A DNA stretch of 64,000 nt from Cyprinodon diabolis (GCA_030533445.1 CM060070.1:32642001-32706000); one strand, 5' to 3'; shown: positions 37,301 through 48,324, counted from the first letter of the stretch. The notes: generated from the sequence alone by a model not told the origin. Made by a program: numbers and translations.

Positions 37301-40300
37301 ACTTAAAAAGCTTACAAAAGATTTTATTATACACAGTAACCATTAAAAATTTCAAGGGAACTTAAAAAGGGAAATAAAGAAAAACAGTTGCAAAAAAAAT
37401 CACAGATTTTATTACAAACTGTAGTTCTGCTGTCCACCAGTAGGTGGTGACATGTTCACATGAAGCCTCATGAACTGTGGGAATCGTTGAAGCAATTTGG
37501 CCAAACGGTTCAATGCCTCATGAGGCTTCATCTCACCATCACTACTCTAAACTATGCCTGCAGCAGACACCTTAAACCTAGCTCCTGAACTCTTTATAGT
37601 TACTTTCCGAAAAACAGTATTTATTAGATGTAGAAGTATATTCTTACCTGTATGTCGTCCGAAGGATACCGTGTCCGCTGCAAAGATAAAGAAAAACGTC
37701 CCTCCAATGGCGCCGAAACAGAGTTAAATAGGCTATGTGTAACTTCCGGCTAAGCGTGATGTCGGAATCCACTTCCGGTTGAAATAGATCTGTTTTTTTA
37801 GCAAGACTACTGGATGATCCTGGACGCTCCAAGGTTTAGTTCTGTTTCAGACCATTTTCGTATTTGTATAGTTAGCTTGGGTGATTTTCAAGATACTAAT
37901 TTAGTTGTGAAATTATTAAAATGGGAACATTATAAACGTTCCCCTGTTTCGTGTTCACTGCCCCCTAGTGACTGAATTGAGACATGTGGTAATTTATTTT
38001 TCCCCTTCTAACGTTTGTTAATAAAGGCCACAATTAATGAAATACTAAATTCTTAGCATCCTTCGTTTGCAAGACAGCGTAGCAAAACATGTTTTTTAAT
38101 AAAGCTCTTAAAAGCTACTTAATCCACAGCGTGGTGATGTTAGAACAGAATTAACTAAATGAAGAGTGTACAATAAGCTATACATCAAATAATAAAATAA
38201 CAAAGCACATACTATTTGGTTTTACATTAATTCCAGTGTATCAATATGAAAGTGGAAATCACCTGTGTGAAAACAATAAAGGAAGAGACATTAAAAACTT
38301 TTAGAATATGAAATACTGATCAGGGCCGGTTTATTATGAAACATATTGATCTGTCATCTCAGTAAAATTTTGAGATCAAAATTGTCGGCCGCTTCACTGA
38401 AAGGGGGGTTGTGAAGTGATGTAAATTACAATTATTTAAATGATTTATAAATGTATCATTTAAGTAGGCTGGATTGGTGTGGGATTAAAGACTTTTACTT
38501 CTTAAAAATAAATAAATAAAATACCATAAAAAAGGAGACCTTTCAGTGGCTGTTATATAACATGTCGATTTGACCATTTTGAATTTGTAAACCGTGCCCA
38601 GCTGGAGCCCACCTATTGCCCATGCTTGGTCTAGCCCATCTACTGCCCACATGGGTCCCAGCAACAGAGGCCACCCTGAGCCCAAGCCCAGCTGAAGCCC
38701 ATCTAGCCCAAGTGAAGCCCATATGGGCCCCACCTGGACGTGTTTGCTGGGCAGAAACCGTGAACCGAACCGTGGAGTTTGTGAACCATTCCACCCCTAA
38801 TTGTTATGATTTGCTAATTTGGTTCCTTCATTGTGCTCTAAAGAACAAGGAAACACATTTGGAAACAGTTTGATCTGTTTTCCCCATTGAATGATTCGGA
38901 TCGGATTCGCTGAGCAGAACCAAAAGACAGACCCATATTTGACTTGGTGTTTCAGACCCCTAACTCAGCTGCTTTCTGCCTTTGAATCATCAGTTTAAGT
39001 TTAGTCTTAAAAAACTCAAACGAAGGTTTGATTTGGACCCTGATCCGTATTTGCAGCCCTGTTGGTGTTGAAGATCTATCCATAATAAACCATCTGAGGT
39101 CGTCCTGCCAGTTTCGGCAGACGTCTGTGTGGAAACATCTGGAACATGAGAGCAGAGCAGATCTGCTGAAATGAAACCATAAACCAGCTCTGCATCATCT
39201 TCTTATTTCATCCAAATGTTGGTTATAATTAAAGTTAAAAGCTAAATTATTATGTTTCCAGTTCTTAATTTTTTGGGAGCTTTAGAAGATAAAAGTGTCA
39301 CCAGAGCCAGTCTGGCTGCATGTTTTCTCTGTGGAGGCGCCTGAACTCGTCTTCTTCTGTTTGTAAAATGAGCGTGACCAATGGTTGCTGGGTGGTGAAA
39401 TAGTTCCACTCTGACATCAGCGGCTTTCTGAATCCAACACTTTGCTCGATGAAAAACTGTCATCAGTTAAGATGACAGAATGAAGTTAATTTAAAAGAAT
39501 GAAGTTAGTTTTAAATCCTTTTCTTCAAATAATCCACTGTTGTAGCTTAATGAAGCCAGACAGGAAACAGGAAGGGAGATTACTGACGAGTTTTGGTTGA
39601 GCTGGATGTAGATGCTCATCAGGAGTCTAATGCGGAGCCTTTCTTCTTCTACTCCAGGTGTGAAGGAGGAGTTTGCTCCTCCTCTGTCAGGGATGCCGGG
39701 GCAGTTTCCGGTATACCTCCGCCTGCCCTACAGGATGGATTCCTACTTCTGCTTCAGGCAGCAGGCCAAGCAGGCAGCCTTCCTCTCCATCCTATCCGAC
39801 TGCATCAAGCACCAGAACCAAGGTGGGAAACTCTGACTGATGAAGGTGTGCTCCTCTTACTCACTAACTCGGTGAAAACAAAGAATGGGATAAAGCAGAT
39901 AATTAAAAAGCTCTTATTAGTTGATGTATCTTCAGTCATGAATCCATCTGAACAGAACCAGAACCTGGTACCAAACATCTGCAGAAGCAAAGCAAATCAG
40001 TCCTTCTGATTTGATTTGTCTTTTTCTACCTGTTTGGGTCTACCGCTACCAGAGCGGGAATAAAACCTGACACCGGATCTTTTAGTTTTTAGAAGGTTTC
40101 AGAGTAAATCTAAACATCTGGACTCATTTAAGCTCTGGAGCTGATCCAGATGTGTTTACATCAGTAACAATGAGGTCATCCTCAGGCAGGCTGGATGTTT
40201 TCTTCCTTTAAGTATCAGAGATGGATCCAGGAAGCTGCTGAACATCTACAGGTTTCCCCGGTGAGGAAGCTGAAACCAGATGTTTCCACCTCTGTCTCTC

Positions 40301-43300
40301 CTCACTGAGCTGCAGGAACCGTTTCGGATTGTCTGAAGTTTGCTGCTCAGCCGAAGGTTAAATAGCTTTCCTCCAGTTGCCATGGTGACATGCTCATCCG
40401 AGTACCTTGGAAACCTGTGTTTGATGCTCCCACAGAGCATTTGGTGATGAAGGACACCACAGACTCACCCGATTTTGCTTCTCATCCTCAGACTTCCTGA
40501 AGAAGAAGACGTGTGAAGTCCAGGCCTTCCTGAAGGCCATCCAGCTCTACCGACAGGACCGAGACAAATACCAGGTGTGGGACATGCTGATCGGGAGCGA
40601 CGTCAGGGTAGGTCCTCCTCCAGAAGTCTCCCTGTTGTTCTGACCCTGAAGCCGGGCTTTCTCCCCATCAGTCCCCTTAGATCCCAGACGACTGGTACCT
40701 GAGAGGCCTAATTAGGGTTAATGTCTGCGGTTCTTCTTCTGGATCTTCTGTCTGAGGCGGGTTTAAAGTTCATCATATTGTTTGTGGGTTCCTCAGAGTT
40801 CTGTTCTACGCTTTCATTCAGTATCCAAATGTGTCCTCTAGGATGTGTGTAGGTCTTTTCTGGGTCGGGCCGATGCAGATTGATCTGATATCAGACTCCT
40901 CTCAAACATTAAGCAATAAAAATGACATTTGGGTTGATTCTGATATGGGTTCCATCTACTGGCCGGACGATGCTTCGTTCCACCAGCTCATGTTCAGTCA
41001 GGCTCTGCTTCCCAGGTTCTGACCCGCAGTTGAACAACTGGTCATTTTAAACCATCTTGGTGCCGGTCTGTACAGAACCTGTCAGTCTTTGAACTTGACA
41101 TGTTCCAGAGCTGCTGATCAGAACCAGAACCAAACAAGGCAGCGTTATATCCCCAGCTGTGGGACAAACATCCTGAAAACCTGGATGTGCAGAAACTTTA
41201 AATTAGGACCGGAGACGTTAACATTTATCAGGTCCTTAAACAGTTCCAGATTTTCTGCATTTATAAATGTAATATTTTACTTTAAATTCCATATTGTGTT
41301 TTTTATTTGAAGCTTAAATAGTTTTATTCTTTTAATGTATTTTTTTTATTTTTTTATTCTTTTACGTTTTTTGGACCTTTTGTTTCACTGATAATGTTTC
41401 CTACAGATGAAGCTGTTTGTCTTTTAGTTTTTAAGCTTTATCAGTTTTTAACTTTTCCAGGAGATCGGTCGTTTTTATCCATCAATATTTGAAGGAAAAC
41501 CTTCTGTCTGCTTCTAGAGCAGCAGAGCCGTTTATCTCAGTCTTACTAAATAAAAGTCGTTTACAATCTTGAAATGTTAACTGACCCTTTGATAATAAAA
41601 ACAACCTGCTAATTTTGTTAAATATTTGCTCCACTGTGATCAAAAGGTCCAAAGTACCACAGGATGCAGACTCAGATCCAGAGGAAGTTCTGATCAGAAT
41701 AATGTCTGAGTCCCTGGAGGAGATCAGCTCTCCTCTATTCTTTGTTACGTTTTCCCCCTCGGCTGCGTTTCCCTCTAAAGCGGGACAGGAACCCGCCCAC
41801 GCGCTGCTCTGGGAGCGCTCCATTGTGTCTGCTGTTGTTGTTTGTTTGCTCTCAGGAAGCTGAGCTTACCGCCTGCAGAGCGGATCGACAGAACTCCTGC
41901 TTCCTGTTGCCAACAAACAGGCGCAGCTCATAGTTTGAATATGAGGCAGCAGTTCAGTCACAGCTGAGAAATGACTGGAATGACTGGGTGTCGGTTTTTA
42001 GGCCACACCTCCATCAGAACATGGACCCTGAGCTCATTGTTCAGCTGCACCTGTTTGTTCTGAGGTGACTTGGTTTGGATCTGCTTCTTGTGGGCAGAGA
42101 GGAACATCTGACCACCTTGATCTAGCTGCTTCTCCTGGTCCGGTCCTGTCAAGGACAGAACAGAAATATTCTTTATAATTAACAAGTTTGATCCATTAAA
42201 CTGGGGTTCTTAAAGTAGTGGTCCCCCGGGGGGTCCTGGCCCCCACTTTGGGAACCCCTACGTTCTACAATCAGTTTGGATCAGTGTCTGGGTTGTTATC
42301 CACTTAGAACCTCCAGCTGGTTTCTGCTGGAGAGGCTGATGTACCTCAACTTCCATCTTTATTATTCTGTCCCACAGCATGATGCTGCCACTGCCGTGGA
42401 GCGCTGCTTGGGTTTGAAAACCCTTATTTCCAACATCTCCTAATATTTAGTCTAGCAGCCCAGCAGTATCAGCCAGAAATGCTGGGCTGTTGTTGGTCAG
42501 AGTAGATGTGGACCTCACAGGTTCCTGAACTGTGGGACGGAATAATGAGGATGAACCTTTTTTCTTTAACAATTGTGAAGAAGAATTACAATTTTTTATT
42601 AAAAAAATTCTGTACTCTCCACCTTCATCTGAGGGGAACCGCCTGGACCAAGTGATGACCATGTGACCAACCTCTGGAGCTCTTTGAAGGGATGAAACTG
42701 GTACCTTCTAAACGGGTTGACTGGACTCTAACCTTCTGAATGGTTCCGGTTCCAGGTGATGGCCAATATGGTGATGGAGAAGCTTCTGCCGTCGCTGAGC
42801 AAAGACCTGCTGCCTCGCCTTAAAGCCAAGAAGACAGAGAGGAAGAAGGTCTGGTTCTCGGTGAGTCCGATCACAACCTAATCAGAACCGGTGGGTTGAA
42901 CAATCAGAACCTTCCTGAGCTTTAAACGGACTCTCCTCAGACGATTGAGGCGGCCTACTTCCTGGTCCAGGAGAGGCTGTTGGAGGGACTGTCGGCTCTG
43001 AAGGAGGAGTGCAGGACGTCGGCCCAGCAGCTGGATGTTCTGATGAGGTCCGACATGGACCAGATCCTAAACACCAGACGGCAGCTGGAAGAGAAGGTCC
43101 GAGGTAACGGAACCATCTGTGGAGCAGCATGAAGGTCTGAGTGGTACTGCAGGCTCGGTTCTGATCCATTTCTCATTGTTCCAGCCAAGGTGTCGGAGCC
43201 TGCAGAGCAGCTGTGTTCCGAGTCCGTCCAACCCTTTCTGGGCTCTATGCTGGAGGAGCTGATGGATCCTATCAGCGCAGGTTTTCTGGAGGGGCGGCAG

Positions 43301-46300
43301 CTGATTGAAACCAAAATGAACCAGGTGTGCGAGGATGTCCAGAGCGGAGTGGACAACGAGGCACTGAAAAAGGTTGGCTTGGTTCTGGAAAACTGGACCC
43401 TGAGCGGTACATTCTGCCCTGAGCCGGTCCAGATCATCCTCTAAGTACAGATCCAGTCTGAACCAAGGTTCTTGTCCTTCCTCAGGCGCTGGCTGAGATG
43501 GTCCGACCCAACCTGCTGAGCTGCTACCACCAGATCAACAGTGTGCAGGAGAGACTCCAGAACCTGCAGGAGAGGTTTGGGTTCTGCACCAGCACAGCCG
43601 TGATCCACAGAGCTCAGATTGACCTGCAGCAGGTAGTACCTGGTACTCCTCCCACAGTTCTACATGTTTGAGAAGATCCAGTTCTGATGAGGTTCTGTTG
43701 GTCTGTCCAGCTGGTGGAGAACGCGGCATACACCTTCGAGCTGATGTTGAAGAAAGCTATGGAGGAAAACCCGGAGACAGCCGGCACCGCTGTGGAGAAG
43801 GCCAAACACCGGGTTCTGAAGGTCAGTCCCTCTGTCACAGAATCAGGGCTAGACTTTGACTTGACCACTTCCTCTCAGCTGATCTCTGTGTGGTTCTAGG
43901 TCAGTTTTCTGTTCAATAGATACTGAAGCTGGATGTTCGTTTCCTGACATTCAGTTATCACGGACTGTAAAGGATATTCAGAAAAATATTTCTTCTGCTT
44001 GAATGTGCTTTCATGTTTTTATTTGTATTTCATACTTGAAAATACCAGAATTACCTCCGTCTTGATTACATCATTTTACATCTCAGATGTTATGATCCAT
44101 AAACTATTCTAGGTGGCAACTAATGATAATAATTAATTAATAATTGGATAGTAAATGATTCCTTTAAGAAGATTTTTTTTAAAGAATTAAACTAAAACTT
44201 TTTCACTTGAGGCGTTCGGGTTATAGTATATTATATATCTTTTTACAATTCTGGTATAATTTCTACTATAAGTCGGTTGATCTATCCGGTAAAGGCATGT
44301 TTTAGTCTCTATACAACAGTTAACAATCGACTACTACATTAGTTGATTATTTCAATAATCTAATAATCCAATTGTTTCAGCCTTAAAGTACTCAGTACTT
44401 CAGTATGCGGCTTAATAAATACTTATTCTTAATTCAGTAATTTCTTGACTGAATACTTTAATTGGACTAAAATGAAAGTTAGTAGGTGTGTTGGTGCTCT
44501 ACACACTGCTGGTTTAGCAGTGATTTTATAGTGCCACCTAGTGGTTGCGTAGTGTAATTGCAGGTAGAAATCATTCATTAGTGGTCGTTTTTTTAAATAA
44601 AATAAATTTTTGATGCCGTTAAAAGCAAAAATAAATAGTTAAATGTGGGACTTTTATGATTCAAAAATAATTTTTGAGTTTATTTTATATTCTGCTGTCT
44701 GCTGCGGTTCTTTATCAACTGTGAAAAAGGCTGCTGGGGTGGATTGAGACCTAAATCGATGCATTTCACCTTTATCTTTCACTTTAGTGTCTTTATTATT
44801 AAATTATCCATGAAGCTGAGAAATCAGTGATAAGTGTCTGAACTAATTTAAATATGGTTGGGTTTATCACCATGACCCATTACTCCCAATGACCTCTGAC
44901 CTCCTCTCACTGCAGCAATACGACTATGACAGCAGCACGGTGAGGAAGAGGATCTTCCAGGATGCTCTTGTCTCCATCACGCTGCCCTTCATTAAGAAGA
45001 ACTTGGCTGACTCCTGCAAAGCGGTAAGACTGCAGAAACACAGACAGCCAGGTTTCTGGCTCTGAGCCTCAATCAGGTCCTAAAGTCCAGATCAGCAGGA
45101 AGCGGTTTGGGGCAAATATGCACCACATACAGCTGGCAGTGGATAAATACGATCAATGTGCGGCTGATCCACAGGCATGCTTTAGGAGCTCTGCAGCAAC
45201 TTAATGGAGGGAGGTGGAGGCTAATGCACCTAGAGCTGGTTCCCAGGGGCTTCACAGGACAGGACTGGTTCCTTAAATTTTGAGCACTGCCTGCTCTTCG
45301 CACTCTTGTTTAAAATGAGTTATTAATGATTTAGATGTTTTGTTGAGCAGGAGCCCAAATCAGTGATGATCGGGGCTCCTGTAGTTTCCACAACATTGAA
45401 TTCTGTTGTTTTACTAAACCAACATTTTAAGACTTAGAACAATGGACTTCTTGTTGAAAGAACCATCATGTTCTTTCATGGTTCTTAAATCTCAGAACAT
45501 CGGGTCTTCTCATTTCTCCCTCATTGTTGCCCTTTTAGTCCAGAACAGGACCACTTCAGCTGCCTTTCATAGGTCTGATCAGTCCCGTTCAGCATGAATG
45601 AACCAATCAGCTGCTTTAATCTGGTTTTCTTCTGGATTATTGGAGCATTGCTCTAAACCAGGGGTCACCAACCATTTTAAGGCTGAGGGCTACTTCATGG
45701 CTATCGAATCATAGGAAGGGCTACCAATACTGACCTATGAACAAGAGGGGTCAGCGTTCACCTAAACTTCATCCAAATTAAACACATTTTTATTGTTAAC
45801 TTTTAATTTCTAATTTTCCATTAAACATTATAATTTTAAAATCTTTATAAATGTTAAAATGCCCTATATGATTACTATGATGAAATGCTTTATAAATGAT
45901 TTAAAAGAAGAGTCACAGAATAAAATAAAATTTCAAACTTATCCCACTGCTGAGTTGCTGTTTTCAGAAGGCGTTGAGGGCACCCCATGTGGTCCTTGAG
46001 GGCCCCTTGGTGCCCACGGGCACCGCGTTGGCGACCCCTGCTCTAAACAATGTTTCATTAGTCCAGAGAGCTGAGAGGCATCTGCAAAGCTGAGCATGTT
46101 GTTGGGGGGGATGGACCACCAAAACTCTGATCCAGTCTATATAAACCCCCAATAATAAGGAGGATTAGTTTAGTAGCATCTTTATTCCTTTGGTGAAGTA
46201 AAGCTGGGCCGTCCTACCAGGCGGAACCATTTGCTGGACTATTGACATGGTGAGACTCTTAAAAACATGAAAAAATCCTTAAAGCAGCGAAAAGTTTTTA

Positions 46301-47762
46301 CTGCTAGTTGTTTCTCTACAACCCAAAATTCAATAAAAGGTATTTAGAAATATCTGTTAAAAACAGATCATCCCAAAAATGACATAATCTATTGTTTGTC
46401 TTCCATTTGATCACTGCTTGCTTTGACTAAGAGTCAAAAGAAAATGAAGATCCAACCGTGGATGAAAGACTGCACCGACTAGATGTCTGGTTAATCCAGG
46501 AGGCTGCAAAAGAAAAAAGAACCTCCTTTGATTATCTGTCTCTGTCATCCTTACAGGAGCTTCAGGGTCTGGAATCCACCATCTATGCAGACTACTCCAG
46601 CTTCATCCACATCGAGAACGTTTATGAAAACATCCTCCTGCAAATCTTAGACGAGGAGGTCTCTAAAGGTAGGAACCGGTCCAGGACAGCCCTCCTCCTC
46701 CTCTTTGTCCTCCTGTTAACCTCCTGTTTCTCCTCTTGTCCTGCAGTGGTGAAGGAAGCCGCAGCCCTGAAGAAGCACAACCTCTCTGTGAGGAACAGCC
46801 GCTCCAGCCTGTCCTCCGTGTCCACACCAGGCAGCCCTGCCCAACTCCCCACCAGGTACACATCTCAGACTCCTCCGTCTCCTCTGAGCGTCAACGGTCT
46901 GCCCCTCAGTCCGGGCAAGGAGGCCGACCAGCCGCAGGAGAAGTTGGACCCAACTGAGGATCCGACGAGAACCGTCGGTCAGCAGGCAGAGCAACCGGTC
47001 CAAACAGTGAAGGTAGAAGAAAGCAGCAAAGAAGAGCTGAAGACAGACGTCCAGCCAGAGACGGCAGAGCCACCGGAGATCCAGGAAACATCGGTTCTGG
47101 TCCAAGTAAAAGAACCTGAATCAGCAGCTGAACCAGAGACCCAGAAAACAGAAGGTTCTGCAGAAAACACTTTAGCAGAACCGTCAGCTGCTGCAGAAAG
47201 TCAAGCTTCAGAAGCACCAGGTCTGCATGGAACCAACGAACCCATGAAGCCTGCAGCTGAAGAAACCGGGTCTCAACCTGCAGCTGCCAGCGAGGAAACA
47301 GACCCGAGCCAGAACCAGAACCCAGAAATCCAGCTAGAGGCTCCCCCTGGTGGCGAGGGAGCAGAAGACTCCCTGCTGAGGCTGAAGGTGGAAGAGTCCC
47401 TCTCCGCCTCGGATCCAAATTCCATGAACGTGTCCGTAGGGAGCGACTCACCCCGTTCGGACCTGGAGTCAACCACTGGAACCCCAGAGAGCTCCGAAAT
47501 TCTAGACGTGGTTGAATCAGCCGGGAGCCCAGAGGAACCATCTGAAGACCAGACCTCGGCTGGAGAACCGTCCTCTGAGGTTCAGACAGAGGCAGCTGGA
47601 GCTGGAGCAGCTGTGGAGAGTCCAGCAGAACCAAGCGAAACCCCGTCCTCTCCGGAAGGTTCTGGAGTCCAGCCGCTGGACTGCGTGAAGGAGATCCGGA
47701 ACCTTGTGGTGGAGGTGATCGAGGTGGAGGAGCCACTGCAGCGTTATCCCAAAGAGGAATGA
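18452..47762 (+). CDS. NIBAN1: Niban apoptosis regulator 1 (FAM129A)
   Basis: Exons: 18452-18506, 30357-30487, 31097-31225, 31305-31419, 39658-39822, 40492-40607, 42756-42860, 42941-43103, 43185-43372, 43486-43632, 43711-43821, 44916-45023, 46557-46668, 46747-47762. All introns are GT-AG with consistent phases; the product is 886 aa (human NIBAN1 about 930). It begins MGVSASSLLDD, fitting an N-myristoylation motif (G2, S6). A PH-like region spans about 65-200 (KWRERYVVV, then FPVYLRLPY and SYFCFR). The helical core includes VMEKLLPSLSKDLLPRL, ESVQPFLGSMLEELM and QYDYDSSTVRKRIFQDAL (about 476). Residues from about 555 form a disordered Glu/Pro/Ser-rich tail. These blocks match NIBAN1 better than NIBAN2. 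NIBAN1 is a cytosolic stress-induced survival factor linked to translation control and mTOR. Exon 14 alone encodes the tail. Confidence 0.95.
18955..20655 (+). repeat. 39-bp minisatellite, NIBAN1 intron 1
   Basis: About 1.7 kb of a C/T-rich unit, 'ggttctgattctcctcctg' followed by 'ttctggttctcctccctgtg', period 39 bp, with shorter variants lacking a few bases. Because 39 is divisible by 3, several frames on both strands stay open (13-residue repeats such as VLILLLFWFSSLW, VGSDSPPVLVLLP and RTRTGGESEPTGG). These are artefacts of the array, not genes. Confidence 0.95.
21120..22330 (+). repeat. 36-bp minisatellite, NIBAN1 intron 1
   Basis: About 1.2 kb of a 36-bp unit alternating 'ccattaatctgtggttcca' and 'ttcatgaatcagtggtt', very homogeneous between about 21150 and 22250 and decaying at both edges. 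Some units lack the middle half-repeat. The twelve-residue open frames (for example MEPLIHEWNHRL on the minus strand) are by-products. Confidence 0.95.
22331..25167. other. NIBAN1 intron 1, middle part, no gene recognised
   Basis: Ordinary intronic sequence rich in 'ggttctg' and 'cagaacc' words. A short (GAT)n microsatellite lies at 24253-24272. Open frames here are short and lack any protein pattern I recognise. Confidence 0.5.
25168..25290 (+). repeat. 21-bp tandem repeat, NIBAN1 intron 1
   Basis: Between five and six copies of a 21-bp unit, 'ctgatctgcggaggtctgtg' plus one base, nearly identical in the first four and diverging at the right end. The period is again a multiple of three, so frames stay open (ADLRRSV on plus, TSADQPQ on minus). 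Confidence 0.9.
26027..26059. repeat. Perfect 14-bp hairpin in NIBAN1 intron 1
   Basis: CAATCAGTGGTTCT (26027-26040) and its exact reverse complement (26046-26059) flank a 5-base loop. The arm contains the 'atcagtggttc' word of the 36-bp minisatellite 4 kb upstream. Confidence 0.6.
27091..27903 (-). mobile_element. hAT element with BED-finger remnant, copy 1 (internally deleted)
   Basis: Termini are TAGGGGTGGAACGGTTC on the left and CGTCCCACCCC on the right, typical of ZBED/Ac-like hAT elements. On the minus strand a 71-codon frame (27669-27454) starts MENCVGMASGKEQELE and reads VWDHFAFRVTYDDCGKKVVD then VCKHCATRFVYANSNMTNM. This is the first half of a BED zinc finger (conserved W and F, CxxC), cut before the histidines. 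The catalytic domain is gone. It is homologous to the element at 32180-38799. Confidence 0.8.
27906..28305. mobile_element. 400-bp hAT-type MITE
   Basis: Left end TAGGGGTGGGTATTGCC and right end TTTTGCACACCCCTA form short inverted termini. Subterminal 'cacgattcgat' and 'atcacgatgcatcatcgtga' motifs occur on both sides. It is non-coding. It abuts the previous hAT by only a few bases and is followed by the TA repeat. Confidence 0.7.
28347..30356. other. NIBAN1 intron 1, distal part, no gene recognised
   Basis: AT-rich intronic DNA. 'tgaaagtttacatac' near 28691 resembles the end of a Tc1-type element, but no partner end is evident. Nothing else is supportable up to exon 2. Confidence 0.4.
34066..35210 (-). 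pseudogene. DUF4806-domain protein gene, degenerate
   Basis: A minus-strand exon at 34225-34066 (splice sites cttag and gtaag) reads VTAVADIGGSTVDKATRRMM, then DLSRQYNFVGRNGKREF and TLKLFEVIF. This is the DUF4806 pattern (IGG..., RRxM, QFNxxGRxGKxxFxxLxLxxVI). The preceding exon, ending with donor 'gtatgt' near 34675, encodes a coiled segment (ILKVLEEVKETLRVHGRMLQ) and VIPDGFPLKT, typical of the region before DUF4806. Its frame then breaks: LSDPSFMSEL, which should follow, lies in another frame. Upstream coding sequence contains a tandem duplication of about 160 bp (34878-35038 and 35041-35200). No valid start exon was found. Such genes occur in many copies in fish; function is unknown. Confidence 0.55.
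35333..35964. mobile_element. TTAA-type MITE inside the DUF4806 element
   Basis: Termini TTAAAGCTGAAGTCTGTAAG (35333) and TTACAGACTGCAGCTTTAA (to 35964) are near-perfect inverted repeats with TTAA at each edge. The ends resemble, but are not the same as, those of the 12863-13765 MITE (AAAGCT-CAGT-TGTAA). It includes an ATG frame (MAERQPPAKEKLPLL) before a GT donor; this frame is part of the repeat and not called as a gene. Confidence 0.7.
36490..37544. mobile_element. 1.06-kb hAT non-autonomous element, 8-bp target duplication
   Basis: Termini TAGTGATGTTATGAGATGA and, inverted, TAGTGATGGTGAGATGAAGC. The octamer CTCTAAAC is duplicated exactly at 36482-36489 and 37545-37552. It carries no transposase. 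It lies inside the DUF4806 element, hence is younger than it. Confidence 0.85.
39823..42755. other. NIBAN1 introns 5 and 6 (exon 6 at 40492-40607), little recognisable content
   Basis: Intron 5 (39823-40491) shows nothing I recognise. Intron 6 (40608-42755) contains a short CAGGGG-like foldback at 42202-42259 ('ggggttcttaaagtagtgg' against 'ccactttgggaacccct'), a worn hAT-type MITE remnant. It also has 'agcatgatgctgccactgcc' near 42378, the reverse of a Tc1 transposase motif. No genes. Confidence 0.45.
44110..44385. mobile_element. Probable hAT-type MITE in NIBAN1 intron 11
   Basis: Left end 'taggtggcaactaatgat' and inverted right end 'taaggctgaaacaattgg' resemble the teleost (T)AGGGCTG(C)AAC-AAT repeat family with AT-rich interior. 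No matching target duplication is visible, so the boundaries are approximate. Confidence 0.4.
45659..46040. mobile_element. 382-bp hAT-type MITE, 8-bp target duplication
   Basis: In NIBAN1 intron 12. Inverted termini CAGGGGTCACCAACC and GTTGGCGACCCCTG; exact duplication of CTCTAAAC at 45651-45658 and 46041-46048. Non-coding. The same octamer was used by the unrelated hAT at 36490-37544. Confidence 0.85.
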
Positions 47763-48324
47763 CTGATTGGGGGGGTGCGGGTCCACTGTGCCGGACCTCA
47801 GAGCAAAACCGTCTGAAACTTATGCATGAAAATGTAACTTATTTATAGCAATGATGCGATTTTAGCTGAAGGTGTTTTATTGTTGGTTCTGTGATGCTTA
47901 TCTGGTACCGATGGAGAAGAACCCAGATCCCCATCTTTAGGTTCTGTTTCCCTCACCAGAACTGCTGGGTTCTGGTCCCAGCTCCATCCCGGTTTTAAAG
48001 TGGAATCAGTAAAATATTCAGGTTCTGGTTCCTAAAGACAAATCTGGCAGGCTGGTTTCAGCTGGTACTGTTCAGTCCATAGAAACTGTGCTCCTGCTGG
48101 ACCCTGGTACCGGCTCTGGTTTTGGGAGGAAAAGGTGTGAATTGGTTCAGGTATTTAGATCAGGTTCTGCTGGTTAAATTTCATCAGAGGCAACTGGAGT
48201 TGCATACTTTTACCAGAACATTTATTTTCAGGATGTTTCTTAATCGGAGCAATCAGCTCAAAGACACAATCATTTGGATCAGAACCACTGGATGCTCTCT
48301 GGCTGGGAGTTATGTTTGTCTATT

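Larger units (their letters stand above)
32857..38753. mobile_element. Inner element carrying a DUF4806-type gene, class unresolved
   Basis: Inserted inside the hAT at 32180-38799. Both ends have GC-rich blocks of 'cccacatggg' and 'atgggccccac' words (32861-33030 and 38602-38753), the right block being bounded by GCCCAGC...GCTGGGC. The interior encodes DUF4806-type exons on the minus strand and contains two later MITEs. No transposase was identified and I could not define terminal repeats or a target duplication, so it may be a cargo-bearing non-autonomous element. Confidence 0.5.
32180..38799. mobile_element. hAT element copy 2, split by nested insertions
   Basis: In NIBAN1 intron 4. Exact 8-bp target duplication ATTGTTAT at 32172-32179 and 38800-38807. 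Termini TTAGGGATGGAATGG and CCATTCCACCCCTA match the element at 27091-27903 in inverted orientation. Left part 32180-32855 carries the BED-finger frame in plus orientation (GMASGKEQELEDAPAALYRS, then SAVWDHFAFRVTYDD), frameshifted after VVDK. The hAT resumes at about 38754 with 'gaaaccgtgaaccgaaccgtg'. About 5.9 kb of foreign DNA separates the two halves. Confidence 0.85.

Noticed and set aside
46906..47736. 276-codon minus-strand frame opposite NIBAN1 exon 14
   Set aside because: Shadow of the Glu/Pro/Ser-rich coding exon; no independent evidence.
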